DNA of 45,188 bases, taken from Desulfobacterales bacterium (GTDB taxonomy: Bacteria; Desulfobacterota; Desulfobacteria; Desulfobacterales; UBA2174_A). This document shows, piece by piece, positions 23,471 through 32,200 of the stretch (the stretch's first letter is position 1; every line of letters begins with the position of its first letter). A model generated the notes under the pieces. The model made no database searches. It saw nothing but the letters and a program-made list of their open reading frames with translations, and was not told the DNA's origin. The position numbers and the translations under genes were made by a program. The stretch spans positions 1 through 45,188 of the forward strand of contig JALOPD010000022.1 in NCBI GenBank assembly GCA_025454075.1, written 5' to 3'.

Positions 23471-25408
23471 ATGCCGCGCAACGTCTATTTGAAAATGAAA
23501 AGCCTGGAGGAGGCGCGCCGGATCGTGTGCGACCGCCTGGCGCCCCTGCGGGGCCTGTCGGCCGAGACCGTGCCGGTGCCGGAGGCGGTCGGCCGGGTGC
23601 TGGCCGCACCGGTGTTTGCCGCCCTCTCGGCACCGAGCTACCATGCGGCCGCGATGGACGGGATCGCCGTGAAGGCCAGGGCGACCTACGGCGCCGGGGA
23701 AACCCGGCCCGTGACCCTCGCCGTCGGCCGCGAGGCATTCTTCGTCAACACGGGCAACGCCATGCCCGCAGCGACCGATGCGGTCATCATGATCGAAAAC
23801 GTGCAGGTGAAGGAGGACCGGAGCGTCGTGATCGAGGCGCCGGCCTTCCCCTGGCAGCACGTGCGCCGGATCGGCGAGGACATCGTCGCCACGGAGCTGC
23901 TCTTCCCGCGCCATCACCGGATCACGCCCTACTGCGTGGGCGCGCTCCTGACCGGGGGGGTGTTCGCGGTGCCGGTGCTGAAAAAGCCCCGTGCGCTGAT
24001 CGTCCCCACCGGCTCCGAGCTGGTCGACTGGCGCACCGCGTCGCTGGCGGACTTCAAACCCGGGCAGGTGCTCGAAACCAACTCCTTCGTGCTCGGCAGC
24101 CTCATGGAGGCCGGCGGCGGGTCCGGCACCCGGCACGACATGGTAGCCGACGACCTCTCCGCCATCGCCTCAGTGGTGACGAACGCGGCCTCCGGCGGCT
24201 TCGACCTGGTGATGATCATCGGCGGCTCCTCAGCCGGCTCGGAGGACCATGCCCGCGCGGTGATCGAGCAGCTGGGGGAGGTCCTCGTGCACGGGGTGAC
24301 CATCATGCCCGGCAAACCGGCGGTGGTCGGGGCGGTTCGGGGCGTGCCCGTTTTCGGCATCCCCGGCTACCCGGTCTCGGCCATCATCGTCTTCGAGCAG
24401 CTCGTGCGCCCCCTGCTGGCCGCCTGGTTGGGGCAGCCGGAGGACGTGCGGGAAACCGCCCAGGTGGAGCCCACCCGCAAGATCGCCTCCAAGCTGGGGC
24501 TGGAAGAGTTCGTGCGCGCCAAGCTGGGGGAGGTCAACGGCCGCATCGTCGCCACCCCCCTGCCTCGGGGGGCGGGGTCCATCACCTCGATCACCGAGGC
24601 GGACGGCATCATCCGCATCCCCGCCGACACCGAAGGCCTCCGGGAAAACGAACCCGTGACGGCCGAGCTTCTCAAGCCGCTTTCCGAACTGCGCCGGACC
24701 ATCGTCATCGTCGGCAGCCACGACAACACCCTGGACGTGCTCGCCGACCAGCTCAAGGCCTCCCATGGCAGGATCTCCCTCTCCTCGAGCCACGTCGGCA
24801 GCATGGGCGGCCTGATGGCGATCCAACGCGGGGCCTGCCACCTCGCCGGCTCCCACCTGCTGGACAGCGAGGACGGGACCTACAACATTTCCTACATCCG
24901 CAAATACCTGCCCGGGAGGGCCATCAAGCTCGTGCATCTGGTCCACCGCGAAAACGGGCTGATCGTGCGCCGCGGCAACCCCAAGGCGATTCGCGGGGTA
25001 GAGGACCTGACGCGTCCGGAGGTGACCTTCATCAACCGCCAGGGGGGCTCGGGGACGCGGATCCTGCTGGACTACCGCCTGAAGCAGCTCGGCATCGAGC
25101 CGGCCGCCATCAACGGCTACGGCACCGAGGAGTTCACCCACATGTCGGTCGCGGTCGCTGTCTTGAGCGGCAGCGCGGATGCCGGCCTGGGCATCTACGC
25201 GGCGGCCAAGGCGTTGGACCTGGACTTCATTCCCGTGGTCACCGAGGCCTACGATCTCGTCATCCCGGCCGAGCACTTCGCCACCGAGAACATCCGGAAC
25301 CTGCTCGACGTCATCGTCTCGGCGGAATTCAAGCGCCGGGTGGAGGCCTTGGGCGGGTACGGCACGCAGCACACCGGGCAGACCGTCGACATCGGTGCGG
25401 CCGGATAA
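23471..25408 (+). CDS. MoeA paralogue fused to a periplasmic-binding-protein-like domain
   Basis: A 645-residue two-part protein. Residues 1-410 are a full MoeA with SYHAAAMDGIAVKA, TGNAMPAATDAVIMIENV, VPTGSELVDW, IIGGSSAGSEDHARAV and GIPGYPVSAIIVFEQLV. Residues about 420-645 are a PBP_like domain (PF12727 type) with IVIVGSHDNTLDVLADQL, NRQGGSGTRILLDYRLKQLG and DAGLGIYAAAKALDLDFIPV, similar to ModA or LysR effector domains that bind oxyanions. The fusion is known from anaerobes and archaea, and the added domain probably binds molybdate or tungstate. ATG 23471 has AAGGA close upstream, and a TTG at 23459 is less likely. A tungsten/molybdenum division of labour with the first MoeA is possible. 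Confidence 0.9.
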   Translation: MPRNVYLKMKSLEEARRIVCDRLAPLRGLSAETVPVPEAVGRVLAAPVFAALSAPSYHAAAMDGIAVKARATYGAGETRPVTLAVGREAFFVNTGNAMPAATDAVIMIENVQVKEDRSVVIEAPAFPWQHVRRIGEDIVATELLFPRHHRITPYCVGALLTGGVFAVPVLKKPRALIVPTGSELVDWRTASLADFKPGQVLETNSFVLGSLMEAGGGSGTRHDMVADDLSAIASVVTNAASGGFDLVMIIGGSSAGSEDHARAVIEQLGEVLVHGVTIMPGKPAVVGAVRGVPVFGIPGYPVSAIIVFEQLVRPLLAAWLGQPEDVRETAQVEPTRKIASKLGLEEFVRAKLGEVNGRIVATPLPRGAGSITSITEADGIIRIPADTEGLRENEPVTAELLKPLSELRRTIVIVGSHDNTLDVLADQLKASHGRISLSSSHVGSMGGLMAIQRGACHLAGSHLLDSEDGTYNISYIRKYLPGRAIKLVHLVHRENGLIVRRGNPKAIRGVEDLTRPEVTFINRQGGSGTRILLDYRLKQLGIEPAAINGYGTEEFTHMSVAVAVLSGSADAGLGIYAAAKALDLDFIPVVTEAYDLVIPAEHFATENIRNLLDVIVSAEFKRRVEALGGYGTQHTGQTVDIGAAG

Positions 25409-25444
25409 CGCCACAAGAGGTGCATGCCCTGCCGGCCCGACAAA

Positions 25445-25472
25445 TTGACTTCCCGGACAGGTGTATTACTAT
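25445..25472 (+). promoter_or_regulatory. candidate promoter of dnaJ
   Basis: TTGACT (25445-25450) and TACTAT (25467-25472) are separated by 16 nt. The -10 match is moderate (4 of 6). The start would be near 25479, about 80 nt before the dnaJ ATG. No CIRCE-type inverted repeat was seen here. Confidence 0.35.
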
Positions 25473-25557
25473 TCTGCCCGACCCGCCGAAAGGTCGCTGA
25501 CACTCGCCGAGAGCGGCCGGAGCGACACTCTACTTTGGAACGACCATGTGACACGAA

Positions 25558-26664
25558 ATGAGCACCAAAAGGGACTACTACGAGGTCTTGGGGGTTGGCC
25601 GGAACGCATCCGAGGATGAGCTGAAGTCGGCCTACCGCAAGCTGGCGCTCAAGCATCATCCGGACCGAAACCCCGACGACAAAGACGCCGAAGAAAAATT
25701 CAAAGAGGCGGCCGAAGCCTACGAAGTGCTGCGGGACCGCGAGAAGCGCGGCGTGTACGACCAGTTCGGCCACGCGGGCCTGGAAGGGACCGGCTTTTCC
25801 GGCTTCGGCGGGTTCGAGGACATTTTTTCGAGCTTCGGGGACATTTTCGAGGACTTTTTCGGTTTCGGCGGGCGCGGCCGTTCGCGCTCCCGGGTCCAGC
25901 GCGGGGCGGACCTGCGCTACGACCTGACGTTGAGCTTCATGGACGCCGCTTTCGGGAGCGAGACCGAAATCGAGGTCTCCAAGCTCGAAACCTGCCCGGA
26001 GTGCGGCGGAAACGGCTGCGAGCAGGGGCATCGCCCCGAGAGCTGCCGGCAGTGCGGCGGCTCCGGCCAGGTCTCACGCTCCCAGGGCTTCTTCACGGTG
26101 CGCACCGCATGCCCCGTCTGCCGAGGCCACGGGCAGGTCATCGCCCGGCCATGCCCGAAGTGCCGGGGCAACGGTAAGGTGCAGGTCAGCAAACGGGTCG
26201 CCGTGAAAATCCCGGCCGGGGTGGACAACGGGTCGCGGCTGCGGTTGAGCGGCGAGGGGGAGCCCGGGGCCCACGGCGGACCGCCCGGGGACCTGTACGT
26301 GTTCATCCACGTTCAGCCCCACGAGTTTTTCGAACGCCGAGACAACGATGTCGTCTGCCAGGCGACCGTCTCTTTCGTTCAGGCGGCCCTGGGCGACAAG
26401 GTTGAGGTCCCGACCCTGGACGGCAGCAAGACCCTGGATATCCCGAAAGGCACCCAGCCCGGGGATGTTTTCTCCTTCCACGGGGAGGGCATCCCCTCCT
26501 TAAGAACCCGCAAGCGCGGCGACCAGATCATTCAGGTCATGATCAAGACCCCCACCAACCTTTCCAAGAAGCAGGAGGAGCTCCTGCGCGAATTCGCCAA
26601 ATTGGAAAAGGGCAAGTTCTCCAACAAGCTGAAGAGCATGCTCAAGGGAAGCTCGGCCCATTAG
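25558..26664 (+). CDS. dnaJ: molecular chaperone DnaJ
   Basis: A 368-residue type I J-protein that stimulates the ATPase of DnaK and delivers unfolded substrates. The J domain (1-70) has [20 protein letters not shown] and the HPD motif in [11 protein letters not shown] Gly/Phe-rich linker follows (about 75-115, [19 protein letters not shown]). The zinc region has four CxxCxGxG repeats: [24 protein letters not shown] and CPKCRGNG. The C-terminal substrate-binding domains (about 210-340) include RLSGEGEPG and [18 protein letters not shown]. No dnaK or grpE lies nearby, so it is an orphan copy or an additional paralogue. The ribosome-binding site is weak. Confidence 0.95.
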   Translation: MSTKRDYYEVLGVGRNASEDELKSAYRKLALKHHPDRNPDDKDAEEKFKEAAEAYEVLRDREKRGVYDQFGHAGLEGTGFSGFGGFEDIFSSFGDIFEDFFGFGGRGRSRSRVQRGADLRYDLTLSFMDAAFGSETEIEVSKLETCPECGGNGCEQGHRPESCRQCGGSGQVSRSQGFFTVRTACPVCRGHGQVIARPCPKCRGNGKVQVSKRVAVKIPAGVDNGSRLRLSGEGEPGAHGGPPGDLYVFIHVQPHEFFERRDNDVVCQATVSFVQAALGDKVEVPTLDGSKTLDIPKGTQPGDVFSFHGEGIPSLRTRKRGDQIIQVMIKTPTNLSKKQEELLREFAKLEKGKFSNKLKSMLKGSSAH

Positions 26665-26732
26665 CCGGCGTGTCTGCCGACCCGCCGCCGTGCAAAGCGC
26701 GGAGGGTAAAAGGTTGACGAGAGGTAGAGAGG

Positions 26733-27137
26733 ATGTACGAACTGAAGGTGGTCACGCGGTTTGCCGCCGCCCACCGTCTGACGATGGTCGGCGCCAAATG
26801 CGAAAACATGCATGGCCACAACTGGACGATCGAGGCCTATCTCGCGGGGGATCGGCTGGACGGCGCCGGGGTGCTCATGGACTTCGGCGTGCTCAAGGCC
26901 CGGCTGCGGGAGATCGTCGGCCGGCTGGACCACCAGTTTCTGAACGAACTTGAGATGTTCGCCGGCCGTCAGCCCTCCTCCGAACGCATTGCCACCTATG
27001 TCGCCGAAGAGCTCCGGAGAGCGATCAACACCCCCGGCATCCGCGTCAGCCGGGTGAACGCCTGGGAGTCCGAAGACGCCTGCGCCACCTATATCCCCGA
27101 CGACAGGCCTGCGCCGGGATGGCCGGGGGCCGAGTGA
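26733..27137 (+). CDS. queD: 6-carboxytetrahydropterin synthase / PTPS family protein QueD
   Basis: A 134-residue member of the 6-pyruvoyl-tetrahydropterin synthase family, which converts dihydroneopterin triphosphate to 6-carboxy-tetrahydropterin in queuosine and deazapurine synthesis. Zinc ligands are His14 (FAAAHRL), His27 and His29 (MHGHNW). The catalytic Cys is Cys23 (AKCENMHG). Later elements are LMDFGVLK, LDHQFLNEL and WESEDACATY. AGAGAGG directly precedes the ATG. It follows dnaJ by 68 nt. QueC, QueE and QueF are not in the window, so it could also serve another pterin pathway. Confidence 0.9.
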   Translation: MYELKVVTRFAAAHRLTMVGAKCENMHGHNWTIEAYLAGDRLDGAGVLMDFGVLKARLREIVGRLDHQFLNELEMFAGRQPSSERIATYVAEELRRAINTPGIRVSRVNAWESEDACATYIPDDRPAPGWPGAE

Positions 27138-27167
27138 ATCGCGGGGCGGCGCTCCGGCTCTCAGCCC

Positions 27168-27746
27168 TCAGTTCCCACCGTTTTTCTCTCTGAGTTCCTT
27201 CCACCGCGCCAGCAGTTCATCACGGGTCACGATCCCGCTCACATCGCCCACATGCCGGCGGATGTTTTCCAAACCGCCCTCCTGGCGGTCGACCAGCACC
27301 ACGGCCCGGACCACGTCGAGCCCCTCCGCCCGCGCGCGTTCGATGGCCGTGACCGTGGACCCGCCGGTGGTGGCCACATCGTCCACGATGGCCACCCGCT
27401 CGTTCTTCTGGACGTCCCCCTCGACCCAGCGGATGATGCCGTGGTCTTTTTGGGTCTTGCGGATGGAGAAGGCCTTGATCGGACGGCCGCTGAGCTCGGA
27501 GGCAAACGCCGCCGCAAAGGCCACCGGGTCGGCGCCGAAGGTCAGCCCGCCGACCGCTGTGACATCGGCGCTGCGCAGATGGTCGAAGAGCAGATGACCG
27601 ACGAGGACCATCCCCCGCGGGCTCAGGGTGGTCGGTTTGCAGTTGACATAGAAATGGCTCATCCGGCCGGAGACCAGCTTGAACACCGGGTCCGGGCTGT
27701 ATTGAAACGACTTCCGGCACAGCATGTCGATCAGCTCCAGTTTCAT
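27168..27746 (-). CDS. pyrE: orotate phosphoribosyltransferase
   Basis: A 192-residue type I phosphoribosyltransferase that joins orotate and PRPP to form OMP in pyrimidine synthesis. The PRPP-binding motif is [19 protein letters not shown], and [12 protein letters not shown] and KTQKDHGI form the usual orotate/PRPP loop regions. The ATG at 27746 follows CAGGAG by 8 nt. The gene converges with queD, leaving 30 nt between the two stops. Its leader contains an intrinsic terminator about 65 nt before the start, suggesting attenuation. Confidence 0.93.
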   Translation of the reverse strand: MKLELIDMLCRKSFQYSPDPVFKLVSGRMSHFYVNCKPTTLSPRGMVLVGHLLFDHLRSADVTAVGGLTFGADPVAFAAAFASELSGRPIKAFSIRKTQKDHGIIRWVEGDVQKNERVAIVDDVATTGGSTVTAIERARAEGLDVVRAVVLVDRQEGGLENIRRHVGDVSGIVTRDELLARWKELREKNGGN

Positions 27747-27810
27747 GGCATAGTCTCCTGAGTTCGGTTCAACGAAACGCACGGACCTTGACCCCTCCGT
27801 CCCTTTTTGG

Positions 27811-27867
27811 GTATAAAAAAGCCTCCACCCTTGGAAGAAGCCTTGCTTAATGGGATGTGGAGGCTTT
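27811..27867 (-). terminator. intrinsic terminator inside the pyrE leader, likely attenuator
   Basis: On the minus strand an 11-bp stem (AAAGCCTCCAC, 27867-27857, with GTGGAGGCTTT, 27828-27818) runs straight into six T residues (27820-27815). An additional CCC/GGG pairing sits inside the loop, and an inner AAGCAAGGCTT sequence could form an alternative hairpin. It lies between the candidate promoter (27910-27938) and the pyrE ATG. On the plus strand only three T residues follow, so the element is oriented toward pyrE. Confidence 0.75.
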
Positions 27868-27909
27868 GAGCAAGAAAAACCGGGGTCGGCCCTCCTTGGA
27901 CTCGGCGCA

Positions 27910-27938
27910 TTTTTAGCAGGTTCAGCGGGGTGGGTCAA
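27910..27938 (-). promoter_or_regulatory. candidate promoter of pyrE
   Basis: On the minus strand TTGACC (27938-27933) is followed after 17 nt by TAAAAA (27915-27910). Transcription from near 27903 would give a leader of about 157 nt that includes the terminator hairpin. The -10 match is moderate. Confidence 0.4.
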
Positions 27939-27970
27939 TTCCCAAACGCACAGGTTCACGAAAGGTTGTC

Positions 27971-29311
27971 ATGCCACGCATTCATCGTGCCCTCGCCCTC
28001 GGCTGCATCGCCGCCGCCCTTTTGTTTCTGGTACCGACAGGCGGCCCGGCGCAGAGCTCCGGGGAAGCCCTCTCGCTGCGCGACAGCGTCGAGCGGGCCC
28101 TCACGGCCAACCTAAACATCAAACGCTCCCAGGAGGAGATCAACGCGGCCGAGGCCGTGCGCCATTCGAGCATGACCCAGTTTCTTCCGACCTTGGGTTC
28201 GAGCTACAACTACACCTACCGCAACCAGGAAAGGACCTCTCCCAGCCTGTTGACCGGGCGCGACATCGTGACCTCTCCGGCCGAACAGTACACGTTCGCG
28301 ACCACCTTCACCCAGCCGATCTTCACGGGCTTCGGCCTGATCAACGAGTACAAGCTCACGGAGCTGGGCCTGGACCGGGCGGAAGTGTCCTCCAAGCTGG
28401 CCCGCCAGGACGTGATCCTGGACGCCAAAAACGCCTATTTCTCGGTGCTGAAAAACCAGAAACTGATGGAGGTCGCCCAGCAGACCGTGGCCTCGATCGC
28501 CTCCCAGAAAGAGGTTTCGGAGAATTTTTACAAGGTCGGACTGAGCCCGCTGAACGATCTGCTGCAAAGCCAGGTCCAGCTGGCCAACGCCAAGCAGCAG
28601 CTGACCACGGCGCAGAACAACCTGGAGATCGCCCGGACCCGGTTCAACACCGTCCTGCGCCGGCCGGTGACCACGCCGGTGCTGCTCGTCGAGGAGGTGG
28701 ATTACGCGACGTTTCAGGAAAGCTTGGACGACTGCCTCGCGCAGGCCCAGAAAAACCGCCTCGAGGTGCAGGTGGCGGATCTGGACATCGGGATCGCCGA
28801 AAAACAGGTGAAGCTCACCGAAAAAGATTATTTCCCGACGGTCAACCTCACGGGCGCCTATGCCCGGACCGGGGACGACTGGAAAGCCCATGGCGGAGAG
28901 GGCATCAGCGACTCCGCCGGCTGGAACGTCCAGGCCACCGCCACCTGGGAATTCTGGCAGTGGGGCCGGACCGGCTTCGGACGCAAGGAAAAACTGTCCC
29001 GGCTGGCCCAGTCCAAGTACCGGAAAACCGAGATCACCGACACCATCAGTTTGGAAGTCAAGTCGGCGTTTCTGCGCACCCAAGAGGCCGAACAGAACAT
29101 CATCACGATCGAAAAGGCGGTGGAGCAAGCCAAGGAGAACCTGCGCATCACCGAGGAGCAATACAAAGAGCAGGTGGCCACCCAGACCGACGTGCTCGTG
29201 GCGCAGACCCTGCTCACGCAGACCATGACCAACTACTACAACGCCCTGTACGATTTCAAAATCGCCAAGGCCGTTCTCATGCGGGCGATCGGCCGGGAAT
29301 CCATCGAATGA
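27971..29311 (+). CDS. TolC-family outer-membrane channel protein
   Basis: A 446-residue outer-membrane efflux protein. A signal peptide (MPRIHRALALGCIAAALLF ending in GGPAQS) precedes two OEP repeats (about 35-230 and 240-440) made of long coiled helices and short beta segments. Typical pieces are LSLRDSVERALTANLNIK, FLPTLGSSYNYTYRN, FYKVGLSPLNDLLQSQVQLA and the second-repeat YKEQVATQTDVLVAQTLLTQ. TolC trimers span the outer membrane and periplasm and dock with ABC, RND or MacAB pumps. The stop TGA overlaps the ftsE ATG (ATGA), so this channel is translationally coupled to FtsEX. FtsX belongs to the same transporter superfamily as MacB, a TolC partner. Confidence 0.9.
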   Translation: MPRIHRALALGCIAAALLFLVPTGGPAQSSGEALSLRDSVERALTANLNIKRSQEEINAAEAVRHSSMTQFLPTLGSSYNYTYRNQERTSPSLLTGRDIVTSPAEQYTFATTFTQPIFTGFGLINEYKLTELGLDRAEVSSKLARQDVILDAKNAYFSVLKNQKLMEVAQQTVASIASQKEVSENFYKVGLSPLNDLLQSQVQLANAKQQLTTAQNNLEIARTRFNTVLRRPVTTPVLLVEEVDYATFQESLDDCLAQAQKNRLEVQVADLDIGIAEKQVKLTEKDYFPTVNLTGAYARTGDDWKAHGGEGISDSAGWNVQATATWEFWQWGRTGFGRKEKLSRLAQSKYRKTEITDTISLEVKSAFLRTQEAEQNIITIEKAVEQAKENLRITEEQYKEQVATQTDVLVAQTLLTQTMTNYYNALYDFKIAKAVLMRAIGRESIE

Positions 29312-30024
29312 CCGATTGCGAGGCGCCCCGCCCGATCATCCGCCTGTCGCACGTCCACCATGCGTATGGGAGTCAAAAGGCGCTCAGCGACCTGAACATC
29401 GAGATCTTGAAAAACGAGCTGGTGTTCATCAGCGGCCCGAGCGGCGCCGGGAAAACCACCCTGCTCAAACTGCTTTACGGAGGGACGAAGCCCTCCGCCG
29501 GGCAGATCCAGATCGACGGCATCCAGCTGGAGCGCCTCCCCCGGCGGCGGCTGCCGCTGCTGCGCCGCAAGCTCGGCATCATTTTCCAGGACTTCAAACT
29601 GATCCCCGGCCGCAGCGCCTATGACAACATCGCACTGGTCCTGGAGGCCTCCGGCCAGCGGCGCGATTTCGTCCACCGCAAGGTCCGCCACGTGCTACGC
29701 CTGGTGGGCATGGAGCCGCATGCCGACACCTTCCCGCCGCGGCTCTCGGGCGGGGAGCAGCAGCGCGTGGCCGTGGCCCGGGCCGTGGTCGGCGACCCCA
29801 AGATCATCCTGGCCGACGAGCCCACGGGCAACCTGGACGAGGCCTCCGCCCAGGCGGTGATGGACCTGCTGCAGGCGGCGTATGTCCGTGGAACCACCCT
29901 CGTGATCGCCACCCATGACAAGCAGTTCATTCGACGATTGGGGGGCCGTGTGCTGCAACTGAGCCAGGGGCGGCTGCTCACCTCCGCAACCGTCGAAAAG
30001 AACTATGATTGCGCGACACGCTAA
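29308..30024 (+). CDS. ftsE: cell-division ABC transporter ATP-binding protein FtsE
   Basis: A 238-residue ABC ATPase. Walker A is GPSGAGKTT, the Q-loop is in IIFQDFKLIPGRSAYDNIAL, the signature is LSGGEQQRVAVARA, Walker B is IILADEPTGNLD and the switch His is in VIATHDKQF. FtsE partners FtsX and drives conformational signalling across the inner membrane to cell-wall amidase activators. The ATG overlaps the upstream TolC stop and the 3' end overlaps ftsX by 20 nt. LolD and MacB ATPases are similar, but the FtsX-like downstream gene settles the assignment. Confidence 0.92.
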   Translation: MTDCEAPRPIIRLSHVHHAYGSQKALSDLNIEILKNELVFISGPSGAGKTTLLKLLYGGTKPSAGQIQIDGIQLERLPRRRLPLLRRKLGIIFQDFKLIPGRSAYDNIALVLEASGQRRDFVHRKVRHVLRLVGMEPHADTFPPRLSGGEQQRVAVARAVVGDPKIILADEPTGNLDEASAQAVMDLLQAAYVRGTTLVIATHDKQFIRRLGGRVLQLSQGRLLTSATVEKNYDCATR

Positions 30025-32068
30025 ACGGGCGCTCGCCGACATCCTGGCCAACCGATTCCTCAACGCCGTCACGGTGGTCACCGTTTCACTGGCCGTTCTC
30101 ATCGTCGGTGCGGCGCTGCTTTTTTACGTGAACACCCGCGGAGTCCTGGGCGCCTGGCAGCAGGAGACCCGCCTCCTGGCCTATCTCAGAGCCGATGCCG
30201 GCGCCGCCGCTCCAAGCCTGAAGCGGACGATCGAGGCCATCGACGGCGTTCGGCTGGCCCGCTTCATCCCGCGGGAAGAGGCGTTGCAGGAGCTCAAGAC
30301 CCAGATGCCGAACCAGGCCTCGCTCTTCGAGCACCTCGAGGAAAACCCGCTGCCGGACGCCTTTGAGATCGAACTGAACCCGGCCGCCGAAGGCTGGGAG
30401 CGGATCGACGCCATTGCCGAGCGGATCGGCGCACTCGCGGCGGTCGAGGCCGTCGAGTACGGGCGGAAATGGGCGGCCGCCCTCCAGGGCATCGTCCGAG
30501 TGCTCCGGTCCGTGGGCGCCGCGATGATCGGCCTTTTCTTCGTGGCGGCGGTGTCGATCGTGGCCAGCACGACCCGGCTCGCGATCTACTCGCGCCGGGA
30601 GGAGGTCGAGATCATGCGGCTGGTCGGCGCCGCCGAGGGGTTCATCAAAGCCCCCTTTTACATCACCGGCTTCGTCCAGGGACTCGTGGGGGGTGCGGCC
30701 GGACTGGCAGCCCTGTTCGGTTTTTTCAACGCGGTGATGGGCCACATCGGAACCGGCGCCCGGTCCGGCGTGCTGCCGATCCGGTTTCTGAGTGTTGAGG
30801 AGATGGCGGCCGTCATTGCCGGCAGCATGCTGGCGGGAGGACTGGGCGCTTTTATCTCGCTGCGTCAACGTCCGGAGAAAATGACGCTTTACGGGGTCGT
30901 CATCGCGGTGCTCCTGATGACGGCACCTGCCGGCCGTGCGGCCGACGAAGCCGGTCCCGCCCCACCGCCGGTCGGGGCTCCCCTGGAAAACCTGCGCCGG
31001 GAGGCCGAGGCGGTCGGACGCAACCTCCGGGAGCGCCAGGCCGAGATCGACCGCATCAGCCGCCGTGAGGACGATCTGCTGAACGCCCTGGAGACGGCGG
31101 CTCAGGTTCTGCACCGTCACCGGCGCCGGGCGCAGGCCGCCAAGGCCGAGCTGGAGGAGCTGGCGGACAAAATCGCCAGCACCCGCGCGGCGGAAGAGGA
31201 TCTGCTCCGGCGCATCCGCGCCAACGAAGCCTATCTGTCCAAACGCTTGGTCGCCCTCTATGCCCTTCGCCGACTGGGGGGTGCCGACGGATGGGCGTCC
31301 TCGGCTTCGATGCCGGAGGCGGTGAAGCGCCGGGCCGCACTGGAACGCATCGTGTTCCGCGACGAAGAGGTCCAGAGGTCGTTGCGGGTCTACTCCGCCG
31401 AGCTGCAAGAGCTGCGGCTCCGGCTGACCGGGCACCAAGAAGAACAGCTTTTGCGGGCGGCCGATTACGACCGGCAGCTGGCCGCCGTGAGCCGTGAGCA
31501 GTCGAACCGGGAGAAGCTGCTGGCCGGCATCCGGACCGACAAGCAGGCCCAGCAGGAGGCCGTCGGCAGCCTGCGGGAGGCCACCCGGATGCTGGAGCGG
31601 AAAATCCAGTCGCTGGCGCACCCACTCGATGCACCCACCGGCCGGCCTACGGCCGCCAAACCGGTCTCGGCCTCGAAAGGCTTGCTTATCTTTCCGGTTA
31701 AAGGTAAAATTGCGAATCTGTACGGATCTTACCGGCACCCGCGGCTCAACGTTCCGGCCTTCCGCAACGGGATCGACATCGCGGCGGAGCGGGGCGAGCC
31801 GGTCAAAGCCGTGCACGCGGGCGCCATTCTCTACTCGAGTTGGTTCAAAGGATACGGCAACGTCGTCATCATCGATCACGGAGATCACTTCTACTCGGTC
31901 TACGCTCACCTGGAAGACGTCTTCAAATCGGTGGACAATCATGTGGAGGCGGGCGATGTCATCGCCACCGTGGGAGACTCCGGCGCCATGGGGGCCGCGG
32001 GGCTTTACTTTGAACTGCGCCATCACGACCGGCCCCTGGACCCGCTGGAGTGGTTGAAGCGGGGCTGA
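30005..32068 (+). CDS. ftsX: FtsX-EnvC fusion (as read)
   Basis: A single 687-codon frame. Residues 1-292 are FtsX: TM1 about 20-42, a periplasmic domain about 45-160 with FIPREEALQELK, then TM2-TM4 (about 169-190, 213-243, 266-285) with YSRREEVEIMRLVGA. From Met293 (30881) comes an EnvC-like protein: hydrophobic LYGVVIAVLLMTAPAGRAA, a long coiled coil (about 320-540) and a LytM/M23 domain (about 560-687). The LytM domain lacks catalytic ligands (FRNGIDI in place of HxGxD, GLYFE in place of HLHFE), as in amidase activators. If truly fused, the former signal peptide becomes TM5 and keeps the EnvC part periplasmic. However, the join is GAGAAAATGACG, and one A fewer would give AAATGA, an FtsX stop overlapping the EnvC start. 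A 1-nt insertion is therefore the main alternative. Confidence 0.85.
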   Translation: MIARHAKRALADILANRFLNAVTVVTVSLAVLIVGAALLFYVNTRGVLGAWQQETRLLAYLRADAGAAAPSLKRTIEAIDGVRLARFIPREEALQELKTQMPNQASLFEHLEENPLPDAFEIELNPAAEGWERIDAIAERIGALAAVEAVEYGRKWAAALQGIVRVLRSVGAAMIGLFFVAAVSIVASTTRLAIYSRREEVEIMRLVGAAEGFIKAPFYITGFVQGLVGGAAGLAALFGFFNAVMGHIGTGARSGVLPIRFLSVEEMAAVIAGSMLAGGLGAFISLRQRPEKMTLYGVVIAVLLMTAPAGRAADEAGPAPPPVGAPLENLRREAEAVGRNLRERQAEIDRISRREDDLLNALETAAQVLHRHRRRAQAAKAELEELADKIASTRAAEEDLLRRIRANEAYLSKRLVALYALRRLGGADGWASSASMPEAVKRRAALERIVFRDEEVQRSLRVYSAELQELRLRLTGHQEEQLLRAADYDRQLAAVSREQSNREKLLAGIRTDKQAQQEAVGSLREATRMLERKIQSLAHPLDAPTGRPTAAKPVSASKGLLIFPVKGKIANLYGSYRHPRLNVPAFRNGIDIAAERGEPVKAVHAGAILYSSWFKGYGNVVIIDHGDHFYSVYAHLEDVFKSVDNHVEAGDVIATVGDSGAMGAAGLYFELRHHDRPLDPLEWLKRG

Positions 32069-32136
32069 AACGAAAGAGGTTGGAGTGGATCAACGGTTTT
32101 TAGTGATTAACCTCTAAATCCGGCGTTGCAATAAAA

Positions 32137-32174
32137 GCGGGAGATAGGCGCACCGCGCACCCCCTATCCCCCGC
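32137..32174. repeat. hairpin in the envC-ctpA gap
   Basis: GCGGGAGATAGG (32137-32148) pairs with CCTATCCCCCGC (32163-32174) with one mismatch over 12 bp and a 14-nt loop. No T tract follows, and the ctpA ribosome-binding site begins about 13 nt later. It could stabilise or partially insulate the transcript between envC and ctpA. Confidence 0.5.
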
Positions 32175-32200
32175 CGACTCTACCATAAGGAGCTTTTTAT

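Noticed and set aside
23527..25500. 657-codon plus-strand frame overlapping the second moeA
   Set aside because: A frame-shifted shadow of moeA-PBP, extremely Arg/Gly-rich, without motifs.
25409..25557. CIRCE heat-shock operator before dnaJ
   Set aside because: The expected TTAGCACTC-N9-GAGTGCTAA pattern is absent.
30086..32026. 646-codon minus-strand open frame opposite ftsX/envC
   Set aside because: Antisense shadow with no recognisable domain.
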